Source: a virus | Virus record (IMG/VR): IMGVR_UViG_3300047546_000397 | Span: 1-55,792 of that record | DNA: 55,792 nt | Reading direction: 5' to 3' (one strand) | In this document: positions 32,706 through 40,995 of the stretch, in pieces | Position numbering within the stretch: the stretch's first letter is position 1 | Layout of the letters: each line of letters begins with the position of its first letter | Notes under the pieces: generated by a model | Databases searched by the model: none | Told to the model about the DNA's origin: nothing | The model's input: only the letters and a program-made list of their open reading frames with translations | Made by a program: the position numbers and the translations under genes

Positions 32706-33386
32706 TTAACCTTTCTCATATTTTGAACCAGCTTCAGTTGCAATCCAATACTGAATGTTCATTGACTTATGCTTGAAATGTGCAATGCCTTTTGAGGATA
32801 TTGTAACTGCATAAGCACCAGAAAGCATCTTCAAGTTTTCGGTTTTGAAGAGCATTTTGTATTTGTTACCATTACTTTTTGAAACTTCTAAAGACTCAGT
32901 GTGTGCTGCATCATTCTGTGAATCAAATGCAGTCACAGAGATTTTGCTTCCATCAGATTCAACGGCAATGTGTGGTGAAGACAGAACATTGGCTGCACGT
33001 AGAATCCAATCAAAGTCTTCAGCACTCAAATCAAACTTGATTTCTGGATTGTCCAGTTCCAGATTTTTGTCTGGTGCTGCAACAATCATGCTAGTGGCAC
33101 AAAAACGATATTTGATTTTGCTACGACCTTGCAAACCAGAGATGAGTACATTTGCCTCATCAAAGTCAATGACCGGCTCTTCTTTGTGAAGAGAAAGAAC
33201 GGACAAAAAGTTGTTTAGATCATATACACCAAACTCTTTTGGAATCTCTTCAGAGACAACAGCCTCGGCAAGAATATTCTTGTGTGTAGAGATGGTACGA
33301 ATTGTTTTACCTGGTTTGAAAACAATGCCTTGATTGATACTAGCAAAGTTTTTCAACACAGACAAAGTTTCATTTGAAAGTTTCAT
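32706..33386 (-). CDS. 45: Sliding clamp gp45
   Basis: A 226-residue clamp (T4 gp45 has 228). Begins MKLSNETLSVLKNFASINQGIVF, with the EFGVYDLNNFLSVLSL block and KFDLSAEDFDWILRAANVLS, and the closing IQYWIATEA. It tethers polymerase to DNA and activates gp55-dependent late transcription. A promoter with exact TATAAT lies 38 bases upstream. Confidence 0.92.
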   Translation of the reverse strand: MKLSNETLSVLKNFASINQGIVFKPGKTIRTISTHKNILAEAVVSEEIPKEFGVYDLNNFLSVLSLHKEEPVIDFDEANVLISGLQGRSKIKYRFCATSMIVAAPDKNLELDNPEIKFDLSAEDFDWILRAANVLSSPHIAVESDGSKISVTAFDSQNDAAHTESLEVSKSNGNKYKMLFKTENLKMLSGAYAVTISSKGIAHFKHKSMNIQYWIATEAGSKYEKG

Positions 33387-33389
33387 AAT

Positions 33390-33659
33390 TTATTTCCTCG
33401 TCAAATCATGGTTGTGTAAGGCCATTATAGCATAATGTACAACTTTCATCAAGTCATCACGATTGTAGCCGTTCTTTTTGCCGTATCGTTGTGCGTATTT
33501 GATGATGTTACCAATAAAGAATCCTTCACCATGCCCACAATCAATGATGAATTCTGAAGTTTGGAATTTGTTTAGTGAGTAGTGTTGACCGTATGTCTTA
33601 TCAACGTATTCTTTTATGTCTTTAAGAATACGGTCTTCACTGTACTTGTAATCTATCAC
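33390..33659 (-). CDS. DUF3310-like small protein
   Basis: An 89-residue protein with GEGFFIGNIIKYAQRYGKKNG and DDLMKVVHYAIMALHNH, the core of DUF3310, a family of phage proteins once named after a nucleotide-kinase-like protein SaV. The start is GTG overlapping the previous stop as GTGA; there is no ATG. Helical, with His-rich surface. Biochemical role not settled. Confidence 0.7.
   Translation of the reverse strand: MIDYKYSEDRILKDIKEYVDKTYGQHYSLNKFQTSEFIIDCGHGEGFFIGNIIKYAQRYGKKNGYNRDDLMKVVHYAIMALHNHDLTRK
33424..33452 (-). promoter_or_regulatory. Early promoter before gene 45
   Basis: TTGATG-N17-TATAAT with an extended TGC before the -10. It lies in the 3' end of the DUF3310-like gene and is placed to drive gene 45. 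Confidence 0.5.
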
Positions 33660-34471
33660 AGTCTACCAGTATACTGAGCAACGGCGGGCATGTTGCCAGT
33701 AAATGCGTATGTACCAATATGCTGTGTCTTCATCCAAGGACATAACCAAACTTGTCCACCAATCTTGCGCCACATCTGACAGAACATGTAATCTTCTGAT
33801 AGATAACGTTCAGAGCCTCCACCAACACAAGAATCGGCTGTGTCAATCACCGTATCAAAGTATGCATGAATGTAACGTGAACCATCAAAGTGTGCTTGAC
33901 CAACATGGTCGGGTTTGTATTTGATTTGAGGATAAGCATCCTTCATTTTATCGAACACACCACGTTTAATCATCATGTGACCTGTGCCAATCTCCATCAC
34001 TTCAAGTGGGTCAGATACTTGAAATTGTTGTGTGCCTTTCACCACATTGAATACATATTCACCAACAAGATTCTCAAGTTCTCTTGGGTTTAAATCTGGA
34101 TGACGACGAGCAGTCTCAGCAATATTACTCCAATTGATTGACTTCTTTGGATATGGACCACCAATTACATCTTTATCAAGTGCAAGTAAGGCAACAACAT
34201 CGTTCGGATCAAAATGAATATCCGAATCGATAAACATCATGTGTGTAAAATCTGTGCGTAGAAACTCATCTACTAGATAATTTCTTGCTCTTGTGATGAG
34301 AGATTCGTTGAAGAGGAAGGAAAACTTTGTTTCAATACCGTAACGAATCATAACGGTTTGAAGGTCAAGACATGATTTCATGTACAGACCGTGATTCATT
34401 CCACCATACATGGGTGTGGCAATGAACAGTTTATTTTTTCTTAGTTGTTCAATATCGACTTGTATTTGCAT
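33656..34471 (-). CDS. GT-A-type glycosyltransferase
   Basis: A 271-residue protein with LFIATPMYGG near the start, FSFLFNESLITRARNYLVDEFL, and FTHMMFIDSDIHFDPND, where DSD is the metal-binding DxD. Later GTGHMMIKRGVFDKM and a C-terminal ERYLSEDYMFCQMWRKIG block are typical of this phage family. It would transfer a sugar to an unknown acceptor. Expressed downstream of a terminator, with no clear promoter of its own. Confidence 0.75.
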   Translation of the reverse strand: MQIQVDIEQLRKNKLFIATPMYGGMNHGLYMKSCLDLQTVMIRYGIETKFSFLFNESLITRARNYLVDEFLRTDFTHMMFIDSDIHFDPNDVVALLALDKDVIGGPYPKKSINWSNIAETARRHPDLNPRELENLVGEYVFNVVKGTQQFQVSDPLEVMEIGTGHMMIKRGVFDKMKDAYPQIKYKPDHVGQAHFDGSRYIHAYFDTVIDTADSCVGGGSERYLSEDYMFCQMWRKIGGQVWLCPWMKTQHIGTYAFTGNMPAVAQYTGRL

Positions 34472-34482
34472 AATCTATCCAT

Positions 34483-34521
34483 AAAAAAGAGTGAGAACAC
34501 ATAATATATATGCTCTCACTC
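34483..34521 (-). terminator. Strong intrinsic terminator
   Basis: Minus-strand GAGTGAGAGCATA ... TATGTGTTCTCACTC, about 13 pairs including G-U, then TTTTTTATGG. It follows the helix-turn-helix gene and precedes the glycosyltransferase gene. Confidence 0.75.
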
Positions 34522-34540
34522 CACCAGTTTTTAGCCTAAT

Positions 34541-34810
34541 TTAGGCAAAGGCCTCACCGCCTAATGCAGCATGTGCTGCTGCTACCATTGCCTTAGTTGG
34601 TTTACCAAGACGATAGATAGTAACGGTGCGACCGTCATCCAACACACGTTTGTTGGTGTAGATGCAATGACCTTCTGAACGAAGTTCTTCAATGCGGGCA
34701 CCCACATTTTTAATACCAAAACGGGCACGTGCTTGTGCTGGTGTTAAAGTATTGTAACCAGAGTCCTTGGAAAGATACGCAAGGATTTTTTCTTTAACTG
34801 ACTTACTCAT
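34541..34810 (-). CDS. Small helix-turn-helix (winged helix) DNA-binding protein
   Basis: An 89-residue basic protein, MSKSVKEKILAYLSKDSGYNT then TPAQARARFGIKNVGARIEELRSEGHCI and TNKRVLDDGRTVTIYRLGKP. The helix-turn-helix followed by a two-strand wing indicates DNA binding, so a regulator is likely. Start fixed by GGAG seven bases before the ATG (an in-frame TTG is one codon upstream). It has its own perfect sigma70 promoter and a structured leader, and a strong terminator follows: a single-gene unit. Confidence 0.75.
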   Translation of the reverse strand: MSKSVKEKILAYLSKDSGYNTLTPAQARARFGIKNVGARIEELRSEGHCIYTNKRVLDDGRTVTIYRLGKPTKAMVAAAHAALGGEAFA

Positions 34811-34831
34811 CAACTTACTCCATTAAAAATT

Positions 34832-34873
34832 AGTCGCACAAAAATTCAAAAAGTAGAGGCGACTTTTCTCTAC
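34832..34873 (-). ncRNA. Predicted H-type pseudoknot in 5' leader
   Basis: On the minus strand: stem 1 GTAGAG with CTCTAC; AAA as loop 1; stem 2 AGTCGC with GCGACT downstream; no bases between stem 2 strand one and stem 1 strand two; a 15-base A/U-rich loop 3. Both stems have six perfect pairs. Placement within a few bases of the predicted transcription start and before the ribosome site suggests mRNA protection or translational control. Confidence 0.45.
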
Positions 34874-34882
34874 ATACTTAAC

Positions 34883-34911
34883 ATTATATAAAAAAAGAGA
34901 GAGTGTGTCAA
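34883..34911 (-). promoter_or_regulatory. Perfect sigma70 promoter inside a terminator hairpin
   Basis: TTGACA-N17-TATAAT, no mismatch. The -35 box is the terminator loop, the spacer is its 3' arm and U-tract. It faces the small helix-turn-helix gene. Confidence 0.75.
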
Positions 34912-34920
34912 CACTCTCTC
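34890..34920 (-). terminator. Intrinsic terminator after cobS-like gene
   Basis: Minus-strand GAGAGAGTG-TTGACA-CACTCTCTC followed by seven T. The loop is a -35 box for the next promoter. Confidence 0.8.
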
Positions 34921-34921
34921 A

Positions 34922-34941
34922 GGCAATAGTGAATTACTGCC
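34922..34941 (-). other. Second hairpin right after the stop codon
   Basis: GGCAGTA-ATTCAC-TATTGCC, seven pairs with one G-U, starting at the base after the CobS-like stop and before the main terminator. Possible RNA-stability element. Confidence 0.4.
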
Positions 34942-36123
34942 TTAGAACGGTTGTTCTTCAGAAGTAGTCACCGGTACTTCATCGGTAACAACTGGTGCAG
35001 CATTAGGATCAATACCGGCATCAATCTTAGTATACAGATCAAGGAAGGTAATCTTAGTATCGGCATCAAAACGATTCAAGCAATACTCAATTGCTTTTTT
35101 CTTATCACCGTAGATACCGAAAGTTTTAACAATGTGAACTAGACGGCGGGTTGAAATAACTTCATCGCAACCACCATCATCAAACGTGCTACGAATTACA
35201 TTTGCCCAAGACACTAGATTTTTGGCAAACACGTTATCAGAACGATTTACTGAATCAAGTTCTTTGTTGACAATCTTTTCTTCAACTTTAGCAGGTGGCC
35301 ATTGTTGTTCCATTGTGTTAGGAAAACGTTCAAGAAACGCCTCATTCAACACATTGGTAAACATATAACGACCATCTTCAGAGCCTTTACCTTTCGTATT
35401 CGCAGTAGCAAACACAGTAAAGCCGGATGCGGGTGTAACCAACTCATTCTTTTTCTTTAGCAAGAATGGCTTACCCTCAAGTACACGTTGCAAGCACGAT
35501 AAGTTTTGTGCGCCGTAATCAATCTCATCAATACAGAGTACAGCACCCTGACGAGCAGCAACAGTCACAGGACCGTCACGCCATTCCATTTGACCATTGA
35601 TTAGAACATAGTTACCAAGCAAGTCACCCTCATCAGAATCGGGTGTCATTGATACGCAAACAAATTTGCGTTTTGCTTTAGCACAAGCCTGTTCGATACT
35701 CATAGTCTTACCATTACCAGATTGACCAGTAATGAACACAGGAAAGAACTGCTTTGATTTCACAATTGACAACACATCTTCAAAGTTACCAAAAGGTACA
35801 TAGTTGTCATATTGATAAGGTATCAAATTTTCAACTTCCAAATCAGTTGTCACATTTGCAATGCGATTACCTGAGTTGTTTTCTGGTTTTGTCATTGGTA
35901 TCACTTGTGCTGCTAGATTGATCGCAGGTGATGCATTAGACGCACTAGGAACACGATATACGCCACGTTTGATCTTATTAGACTCTTCATTAGTGAACCA
36001 GTACGGAATAGCAAGGCCAGCATCAGCAGCAACATCTTTCACTTCTGATAACGTCAGCTGAGACTTACCTGTTGCAATAAGAGCATCAATAAGTTTCTGG
36101 CGTTTTTCGGCACGACTTGACAT
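34942..36123 (-). CDS. cobS: CobS/MoxR-like AAA+ ATPase
   Basis: A 393-residue AAA+ protein. N-terminal region of about 100 residues with a helical DNA-binding-like part, then Walker A VFITGQSGNGKTMS, Walker B AVLCIDEIDYG, sensor ATANTKGKG, and the arginine region NEAFLERFPN. CobS drives cobalt insertion with CobT and CobN in aerobic B12 synthesis; MoxR relatives remodel proteins with VWA partners. The neighbouring VWA gene supplies the partner, but CobN is not in this window. A GGAG site and a perfect promoter precede it. Confidence 0.85.
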   Translation of the reverse strand: MSSRAEKRQKLIDALIATGKSQLTLSEVKDVAADAGLAIPYWFTNEESNKIKRGVYRVPSASNASPAINLAAQVIPMTKPENNSGNRIANVTTDLEVENLIPYQYDNYVPFGNFEDVLSIVKSKQFFPVFITGQSGNGKTMSIEQACAKAKRKFVCVSMTPDSDEGDLLGNYVLINGQMEWRDGPVTVAARQGAVLCIDEIDYGAQNLSCLQRVLEGKPFLLKKKNELVTPASGFTVFATANTKGKGSEDGRYMFTNVLNEAFLERFPNTMEQQWPPAKVEEKIVNKELDSVNRSDNVFAKNLVSWANVIRSTFDDGGCDEVISTRRLVHIVKTFGIYGDKKKAIEYCLNRFDADTKITFLDLYTKIDAGIDPNAAPVVTDEVPVTTSEEQPF

Positions 36124-36155
36124 AATATAAACTCCATTTCACATTAGGAACTACC

Positions 36156-36184
36156 ATTATAAAGGAAAACCGCCACTTTGTCAA
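36156..36184 (-). promoter_or_regulatory. Perfect sigma70 promoter before cobS-like gene
   Basis: TTGACA-N17-TATAAT. The -35 box spans the loop of the terminator hairpin of the upstream gene. Leader of about 26 bases with GGAG. Confidence 0.75.
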
Positions 36185-36192
36185 GTAGCGGT
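36169..36192 (-). terminator. Terminator hairpin after VWA gene
   Basis: Minus-strand ACCGCTACT-TGACAA-AGTGGCGGT, nine pairs with one G-U, then TTTTCCTTT. Its loop holds most of the next -35 box. Confidence 0.65.
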
Positions 36193-36198
36193 TTGTTA

Positions 36199-38493
36199 TC
36201 AAACTGCTATCATACCAATGAAACGTGATACCAGAACACGATTGACTTGACGATTCTTAGTAAACTTACTGAATGCCTTAGTCAAAGAAGTTGTGGTAAC
36301 TTTTTCTGGTGCCGTAAAGTCTTCATCATCAATACTCAAATCAGAACCACCAGGCAGAATAAAGAATGATTCGTAACCAGGATTCTTTGATTCAAGAAAC
36401 TTTTCCTTACGAACAATTTTGATGTACTTCATGTAAGCATCTCTTATTTGTAAGAAATTTTGCCGTTCATTTTTACGCAATTCATCAAGTTCAGCATTGT
36501 GTAAACGGCGGCGTACAGCACCTTTCAATGCTTGTTGAGGTGCCAAATAAAAACCAATGATTTTCGCACCAGTTGTTTTGGTCAACCATTTAGCAATAGC
36601 AATACGCACACTGTCTTCACCTTGGGTCATCTCTTGTTGAATCTTGTTTTTCTTATCACACAGAAAAACGTTTTGATAATCAGAGTTGAAAAAGTTACGT
36701 GAGCCAGTGCCAACATTGTTGGTCACATGAAACGAATTGATATCGTCAGCATCACCATCATGTACTACACACAGATTCACAATGTCAAGATTGTTGACGG
36801 TGCGAAACTCATTGATGATTGGTTGACAAGCAATCAATGCCTCAGTCATTGGCGTATTCGACAATGAATCTGAAGGTGGTCGATTAAAATTTCTACCACC
36901 AGCATAACGACCGGAATGCCAAGCATCCATAAGGCACAGAATATTCTTGACTGCTTTAGAAAATTCTGAGTTGCTCATTTTAGAATTGATCATCTCACGC
37001 AGATACACAGATGACAACCACATTTCATTGTTGTTTTCTGAAAAACATTCCGATGTTTTGCTTGTGTAATCGATTTCTTCACCGGGATAATCAATGCTGC
37101 AACGAACATGATCAGCATTACCAAAACCATAAGCAGTGAATGGTATGTTTACTTTACGGCAAAACATAGCCAGAATCAAAATCTGTTCATATGATGCAGA
37201 CAGATTATCGGACATTGAACCAGACTTATCAAGCAACAAAACAAGACCATGCGATTTGCCTTTTGGCACACGCATCACTTTCTTGAAAATGTTATCATCA
37301 ATTTGATATTTGAAAATGCGACTAATATCAATGTCACCAGTTGACGATACTTTGGCTTTAGAAAACTTATCAGCAGCCTTACGCATTTCGAATTCTTTTG
37401 CTAACAGTGAAATGAATCGCTCATTCTTACGGCGAAAATCATTGTATAGACTGTTAGCAACCGTTTCATATGATTCTGGTCGTTGCTCTGAAAATTCTTT
37501 AGTCAGAACCTCTTGAACACGTTTTGCTGGTGTAACAATTCTTGCCAAGTTAGGCTTAGGAATATCAATGTAACGATACTCACGTGCGTTTTTAGCAATG
37601 AGTTTGTTTTCATTCTGACGGAAGTTTTCATCAGTTTCACAACGTGGCTCAGAAGATGATTGATCTTCATTTACACTTTGTGATTCTTTGTTACGAACTA
37701 ATTCGTTTTTAGTTTCGCCGTCAACATCACCATCTTCATCAGATTGTTCACCATCACTTGACGATGATTCTGTTTCTTGATCACCATCTTCACCTTTGGC
37801 TTTAGTCTTAGACTTTTGTTCACCTTGTCCATCAGTCTCAGCATCACCTTCATTTGAACCAGGATTGGTTTCATAATCATCACCTTCATCACCAAAGCCG
37901 AAGTTGTCTTGAGGTGTATTAGTCTGTGATTGTTCTTCTTTTGAGTAATCCCAAATCTCATTGGTAAGTTTGAGAACATCATCCCAAGTTTCACATTCTT
38001 GAACACGATCAACAAACTCTTGTTCTTTTGCATTGAAACGAACATCAGGCAAAGAGTAACTAGACTTTGTGTAGATATTCAAACGATCAATGAACGGTAA
38101 CGAATTGACACTACGACCTTTCAAGCCGAAGAAATCTTTTTCCATCAGTTCATTGAAGCCGTTGACAAACGAACGGCGCAGACCGGGATAACGGCGTTTC
38201 TGTCGTTTCTCAATACGTGCATCTTCAACTACATTCAAAAAGCCTTTGTAGTTTGCACCACGATTGTGTACAGCACCATGCCAACCATCAGCAGGTGTGT
38301 CGATAGCGTGACCAACTTCATGACCCATCAATAAGTCATAAAGATCGCCAGACATTTTTTCCCAAATAGGGCAAGTTAGAACACGATTTTTGGGGTCGAA
38401 CGATGCTGTAAATACTTTAGCATGTTGAACGACAAGATTCTCGGTTGCCATAAGTTTGGCAAGACCGGACTTTTGATTTTGAATGTTGCTCAT
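36199..38493 (-). CDS. CobT-like VWA protein with HExxH motif
   Basis: A 764-residue protein. N-terminal part has LLMGHEVGHAIDTP, a zinc-protease-like HExxH, and NVVEDARIEKRQ, as in CobT-type proteins. A long Asp/Glu/Ser/Gln-rich low-complexity region spans about 210-300. The C-terminal VWA domain has the MIDAS motif VLLLDKSGSMSDN and MDAWHSGR. CobT pairs with CobS in cobaltochelatase; outside B12 synthesis such VWA proteins work with MoxR ATPases on protein complexes. Two promoters lie in the 130-base gap upstream. Whether HEVGH is active is unknown. Confidence 0.8.
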   Translation of the reverse strand: MSNIQNQKSGLAKLMATENLVVQHAKVFTASFDPKNRVLTCPIWEKMSGDLYDLLMGHEVGHAIDTPADGWHGAVHNRGANYKGFLNVVEDARIEKRQKRRYPGLRRSFVNGFNELMEKDFFGLKGRSVNSLPFIDRLNIYTKSSYSLPDVRFNAKEQEFVDRVQECETWDDVLKLTNEIWDYSKEEQSQTNTPQDNFGFGDEGDDYETNPGSNEGDAETDGQGEQKSKTKAKGEDGDQETESSSSDGEQSDEDGDVDGETKNELVRNKESQSVNEDQSSSEPRCETDENFRQNENKLIAKNAREYRYIDIPKPNLARIVTPAKRVQEVLTKEFSEQRPESYETVANSLYNDFRRKNERFISLLAKEFEMRKAADKFSKAKVSSTGDIDISRIFKYQIDDNIFKKVMRVPKGKSHGLVLLLDKSGSMSDNLSASYEQILILAMFCRKVNIPFTAYGFGNADHVRCSIDYPGEEIDYTSKTSECFSENNNEMWLSSVYLREMINSKMSNSEFSKAVKNILCLMDAWHSGRYAGGRNFNRPPSDSLSNTPMTEALIACQPIINEFRTVNNLDIVNLCVVHDGDADDINSFHVTNNVGTGSRNFFNSDYQNVFLCDKKNKIQQEMTQGEDSVRIAIAKWLTKTTGAKIIGFYLAPQQALKGAVRRRLHNAELDELRKNERQNFLQIRDAYMKYIKIVRKEKFLESKNPGYESFFILPGGSDLSIDDEDFTAPEKVTTTSLTKAFSKFTKNRQVNRVLVSRFIGMIAV

Positions 38494-38522
38494 TCGATAA
38501 CCTCGACTGTCATTGAACTAAC

Positions 38523-38551
38523 ATTATATACGATATGCTGAACTTTGTCAA
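38523..38551 (-). promoter_or_regulatory. Perfect sigma70 promoter P1 before VWA gene
   Basis: TTGACA-N17-TATAAT. Shares the -35 surroundings CTTGACAAAGT with two further promoters in this region and the start TATAATGTTAGTTC with the cobS promoter. Confidence 0.75.
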
Positions 38552-38569
38552 GTGTTGCAAGATTGACAA
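38545..38569 (-). repeat. Inverted repeat over the -35 box
   Basis: TTGTCAA-N11-TTGACAA, seven perfect pairs, with one arm being the -35 box of P1. Candidate operator. Confidence 0.45.
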
Positions 38570-38598
38570 CGTTTTTGTTCGTCAGAGAACATTCATAT

Positions 38599-38627
38599 AG
38601 TATACCCTACAGTTCAAACTTTGTCAA
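38599..38627 (-). promoter_or_regulatory. Sigma70 promoter P2 before VWA gene
   Basis: TTGACA-N17-TATACT, one mismatch in the -10. It overlaps the methyltransferase stop codon and lies 76 bases upstream of P1. Between P2 and the ATG I see only P1 and its repeat. Confidence 0.65.
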
Positions 38628-40201
38628 GGCTTATAAAAGACGAATATTGGTTCGTATTTTAACCACAAGTTATTAACTTTGCAATAGTTTTTAGTCTTGG
38701 GTAGACCTGTCTCAGGGTCAACACGATTGTCACCTGGCATTTGTGCAAGTGCCATTTTTAACTTGCCCTTATATTCCAAGCCGAACTCTTTCAGAAAGTT
38801 GATCGAATCTTCTTCCAAAGGTAAAGATGTTTTGTCGAAGATTACATCAGCAATATTCCACAGTAAGTATCTATCTCGTTTCAAATACTCTGCACAAGTT
38901 TGTAATGTTTGACGAAGAAAACCATCACGCCATGCTTCATACTGACCGAACTTTTTGTATGACTGAGTATCATCTTCTGAGTAAGCCTCTTTCATAAAGT
39001 AAGGTGGTGAAGTAAAGATTAAATCTAACTTACCTTTATACTTTTGAAACTTGGGGTCATTGTGTATTTCTTCCGAACCATGTTGAAATATTTCGTATGT
39101 GTGTGTCTTTGGAAACAATCCCATAGCACGATAAGTTTTTGTATTAAAAAAATCTGCTACTTGATGATACTTTGTTCTACCATCAGGTGTGTTGTGATCA
39201 GTGTTTGGATCAGTTCCAATGTAATGTATGTTACGACTGTCATCAATAGACATAGCACCAAGTAAACGGCCACCCCATCCAGCAGAAGGATCATAGATAA
39301 CAATCTGTTCTTGATTCTTAAAGGGTTCCGTATATCGTTCGTACAAGTATTTGGCTGTTAATGGAGGGAAGTTGACCGCATACTGACAGAACGACACACG
39401 GAAAGCTTTGAAGCCGGCTGGAAAAAGTTTTTGTCCTTTCTCATACAGACGAATACGATATGTGTTTACACCATCTTTGGCATCAATATTTGTAAGACAT
39501 TCTTCTGGTATGTTCAGTGAAGCAATGTCATCACGTGTGAGCATGAACTCAGCATCTTTTGATTCTTTTAAGTTTACATTGTATCCCGTATAATTTTCTT
39601 TTTCTGTTGGGTCTAGCCAATATCCATGTGTGCCATAGCCACGTGCAACAGATTCAAACCAATCAACAAATTCTTTTACAGAATTAGGTACAAACTGTGC
39701 TGTGCCTATTTGAATCATGTGACCTGCACGAATGGGCAGTGAGTGATGATAGAAAGAGTCTCTTTTGAAATGTCTAGAAGCATATATCAAAAAGTTTTCT
39801 AGCAAGTCATCACGTGCAAAGTAATCATAGATAGATTTACCATTCTCAACTTTTTTGGAATAGTTAATCTTTGTCTTCATCATTGTTGGAAACCACTGAT
39901 TGACGGCATTGCCAACAAGGCTGGTATTGCGAATTATATCTTTTTCATTTGTTAGTTCATCAGTCTCTTCAAACTTCCATGTTGGAAAAGAAGTCAACTC
40001 ATTGAACTGATCAATGATTTCTTGTTCATTGTAACCAACACGTGGTGGGTTACCTCTCACATCCCAATTAGTAACAATTGATTTACGAAGGTCTATAATC
40101 CATTGACGAAACTCATCCTTCGTCATTAACAACACTTGATCAAATGTTTTGTTTATGTCAGACTCTAAAAACTCTGTGTTTCGTTCGTAAAAATATTTCA
40201 T
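38624..40201 (-). CDS. SPPY-type DNA methyltransferase, second copy
   Basis: A 525-residue methyltransferase. SAM motif I is IYDPSAGWGGRLLGA, then IGTDPNTD, and the catalytic block LDLIFTSPPYFMKEAYSED. Layout (long N-terminal region, GWGxRL, TSPPYF) matches the methyltransferase at about 20 kb, so the two are paralogues or share an origin. Start MKYFYERNTEF chosen since its ATG overlaps the upstream stop as ATGA. Likely modifies DNA; target unknown. Confidence 0.75.
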   Translation of the reverse strand: MKYFYERNTEFLESDINKTFDQVLLMTKDEFRQWIIDLRKSIVTNWDVRGNPPRVGYNEQEIIDQFNELTSFPTWKFEETDELTNEKDIIRNTSLVGNAVNQWFPTMMKTKINYSKKVENGKSIYDYFARDDLLENFLIYASRHFKRDSFYHHSLPIRAGHMIQIGTAQFVPNSVKEFVDWFESVARGYGTHGYWLDPTEKENYTGYNVNLKESKDAEFMLTRDDIASLNIPEECLTNIDAKDGVNTYRIRLYEKGQKLFPAGFKAFRVSFCQYAVNFPPLTAKYLYERYTEPFKNQEQIVIYDPSAGWGGRLLGAMSIDDSRNIHYIGTDPNTDHNTPDGRTKYHQVADFFNTKTYRAMGLFPKTHTYEIFQHGSEEIHNDPKFQKYKGKLDLIFTSPPYFMKEAYSEDDTQSYKKFGQYEAWRDGFLRQTLQTCAEYLKRDRYLLWNIADVIFDKTSLPLEEDSINFLKEFGLEYKGKLKMALAQMPGDNRVDPETGLPKTKNYCKVNNLWLKYEPIFVFYKP

Positions 40202-40995
40202 CCTGCTACATTCCAATAAAGTACATCACGTGATTGACCATGAATTTTTTGATAGTTTTTCATAACACTCCAACCTTTTGCATCATATGTAGGTGCTGAT
40301 GGAAATGGTGGCACATCATTTTCTTTTACCGGTTTGTCAAACTTGTACGGTGAAACATGGTGAATAGCACGACCGATTTCTCTATCAGACATCTTATGTC
40401 CAACTTGAACTACATGTATTGTAGCATCAGGCCATGCTAATTGCAAGCCTCTTGTCAATGTACCTGATGAACCCACCGACCAAACTTCTTTTGGGTTTAT
40501 AGGCATAGACCTAGCAACTTTAATAATTGATGCGATTACAGTGTCATGATATAAACCAAGAGGTAATAACGCTCTTTCTTCTGGTTTCTCTGCCACATAT
40601 TTTCTGGCACGTGACTCAGTTACATTCAACATACCAGATGAAACCCAATGATATTCTGCACCAAGTTCTAAACCTAGTTTTTGATATGGGTGTAGTTTGT
40701 CTAGACTACGTTCTGCCATGAATAATACTGTTTTTTTATTGTATCTTTTACATATCACAGGCAAACTTATTTGTGCATAACCAGTTGCAGGAGAAGAACC
40801 ATACACCCATTCTTTTATATTTTTATTTTCGGATGCATGGCCAATAAAGTAATCAGCAAATCGTATTTTGCTGCCATAATTTAAAAGATCATCTCGTACT
40901 ACAGCAACACCATCACGCATTTCAATGATTGGTGCTGGATTAGGGTCTTTCCAATCACCAATTAGATCAAGGTAGTCTTCAGGAGTAAATAGCAT
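40198..40995 (-). CDS. PLP fold-type-II-like protein (ACC-deaminase/desulfhydrase-like)
   Basis: A 265-residue protein resembling fold-type II PLP enzymes: VVRDDLLNYGSKIRFADYFI matches the KRDDL...GNKxRKLE block with the PLP-lysine region; VYGSSPATGYAQIS sits where SNHxRA binds the carboxylate; VWSVGSSGTLTRGLQLAW corresponds to the phosphate-binding GSGGT loop; PTYDAKGW ends it. Start MLFTPEDYLDL chosen; it overlaps the deformylase by 17 bases. Substrate unknown; phage PLP enzymes can act in DNA-base hypermodification, which is only a suggestion here. Confidence 0.65.
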   Translation of the reverse strand: MLFTPEDYLDLIGDWKDPNPAPIIEMRDGVAVVRDDLLNYGSKIRFADYFIGHASENKNIKEWVYGSSPATGYAQISLPVICKRYNKKTVLFMAERSLDKLHPYQKLGLELGAEYHWVSSGMLNVTESRARKYVAEKPEERALLPLGLYHDTVIASIIKVARSMPINPKEVWSVGSSGTLTRGLQLAWPDATIHVVQVGHKMSDREIGRAIHHVSPYKFDKPVKENDVPPFPSAPTYDAKGWSVMKNYQKIHGQSRDVLYWNVAG

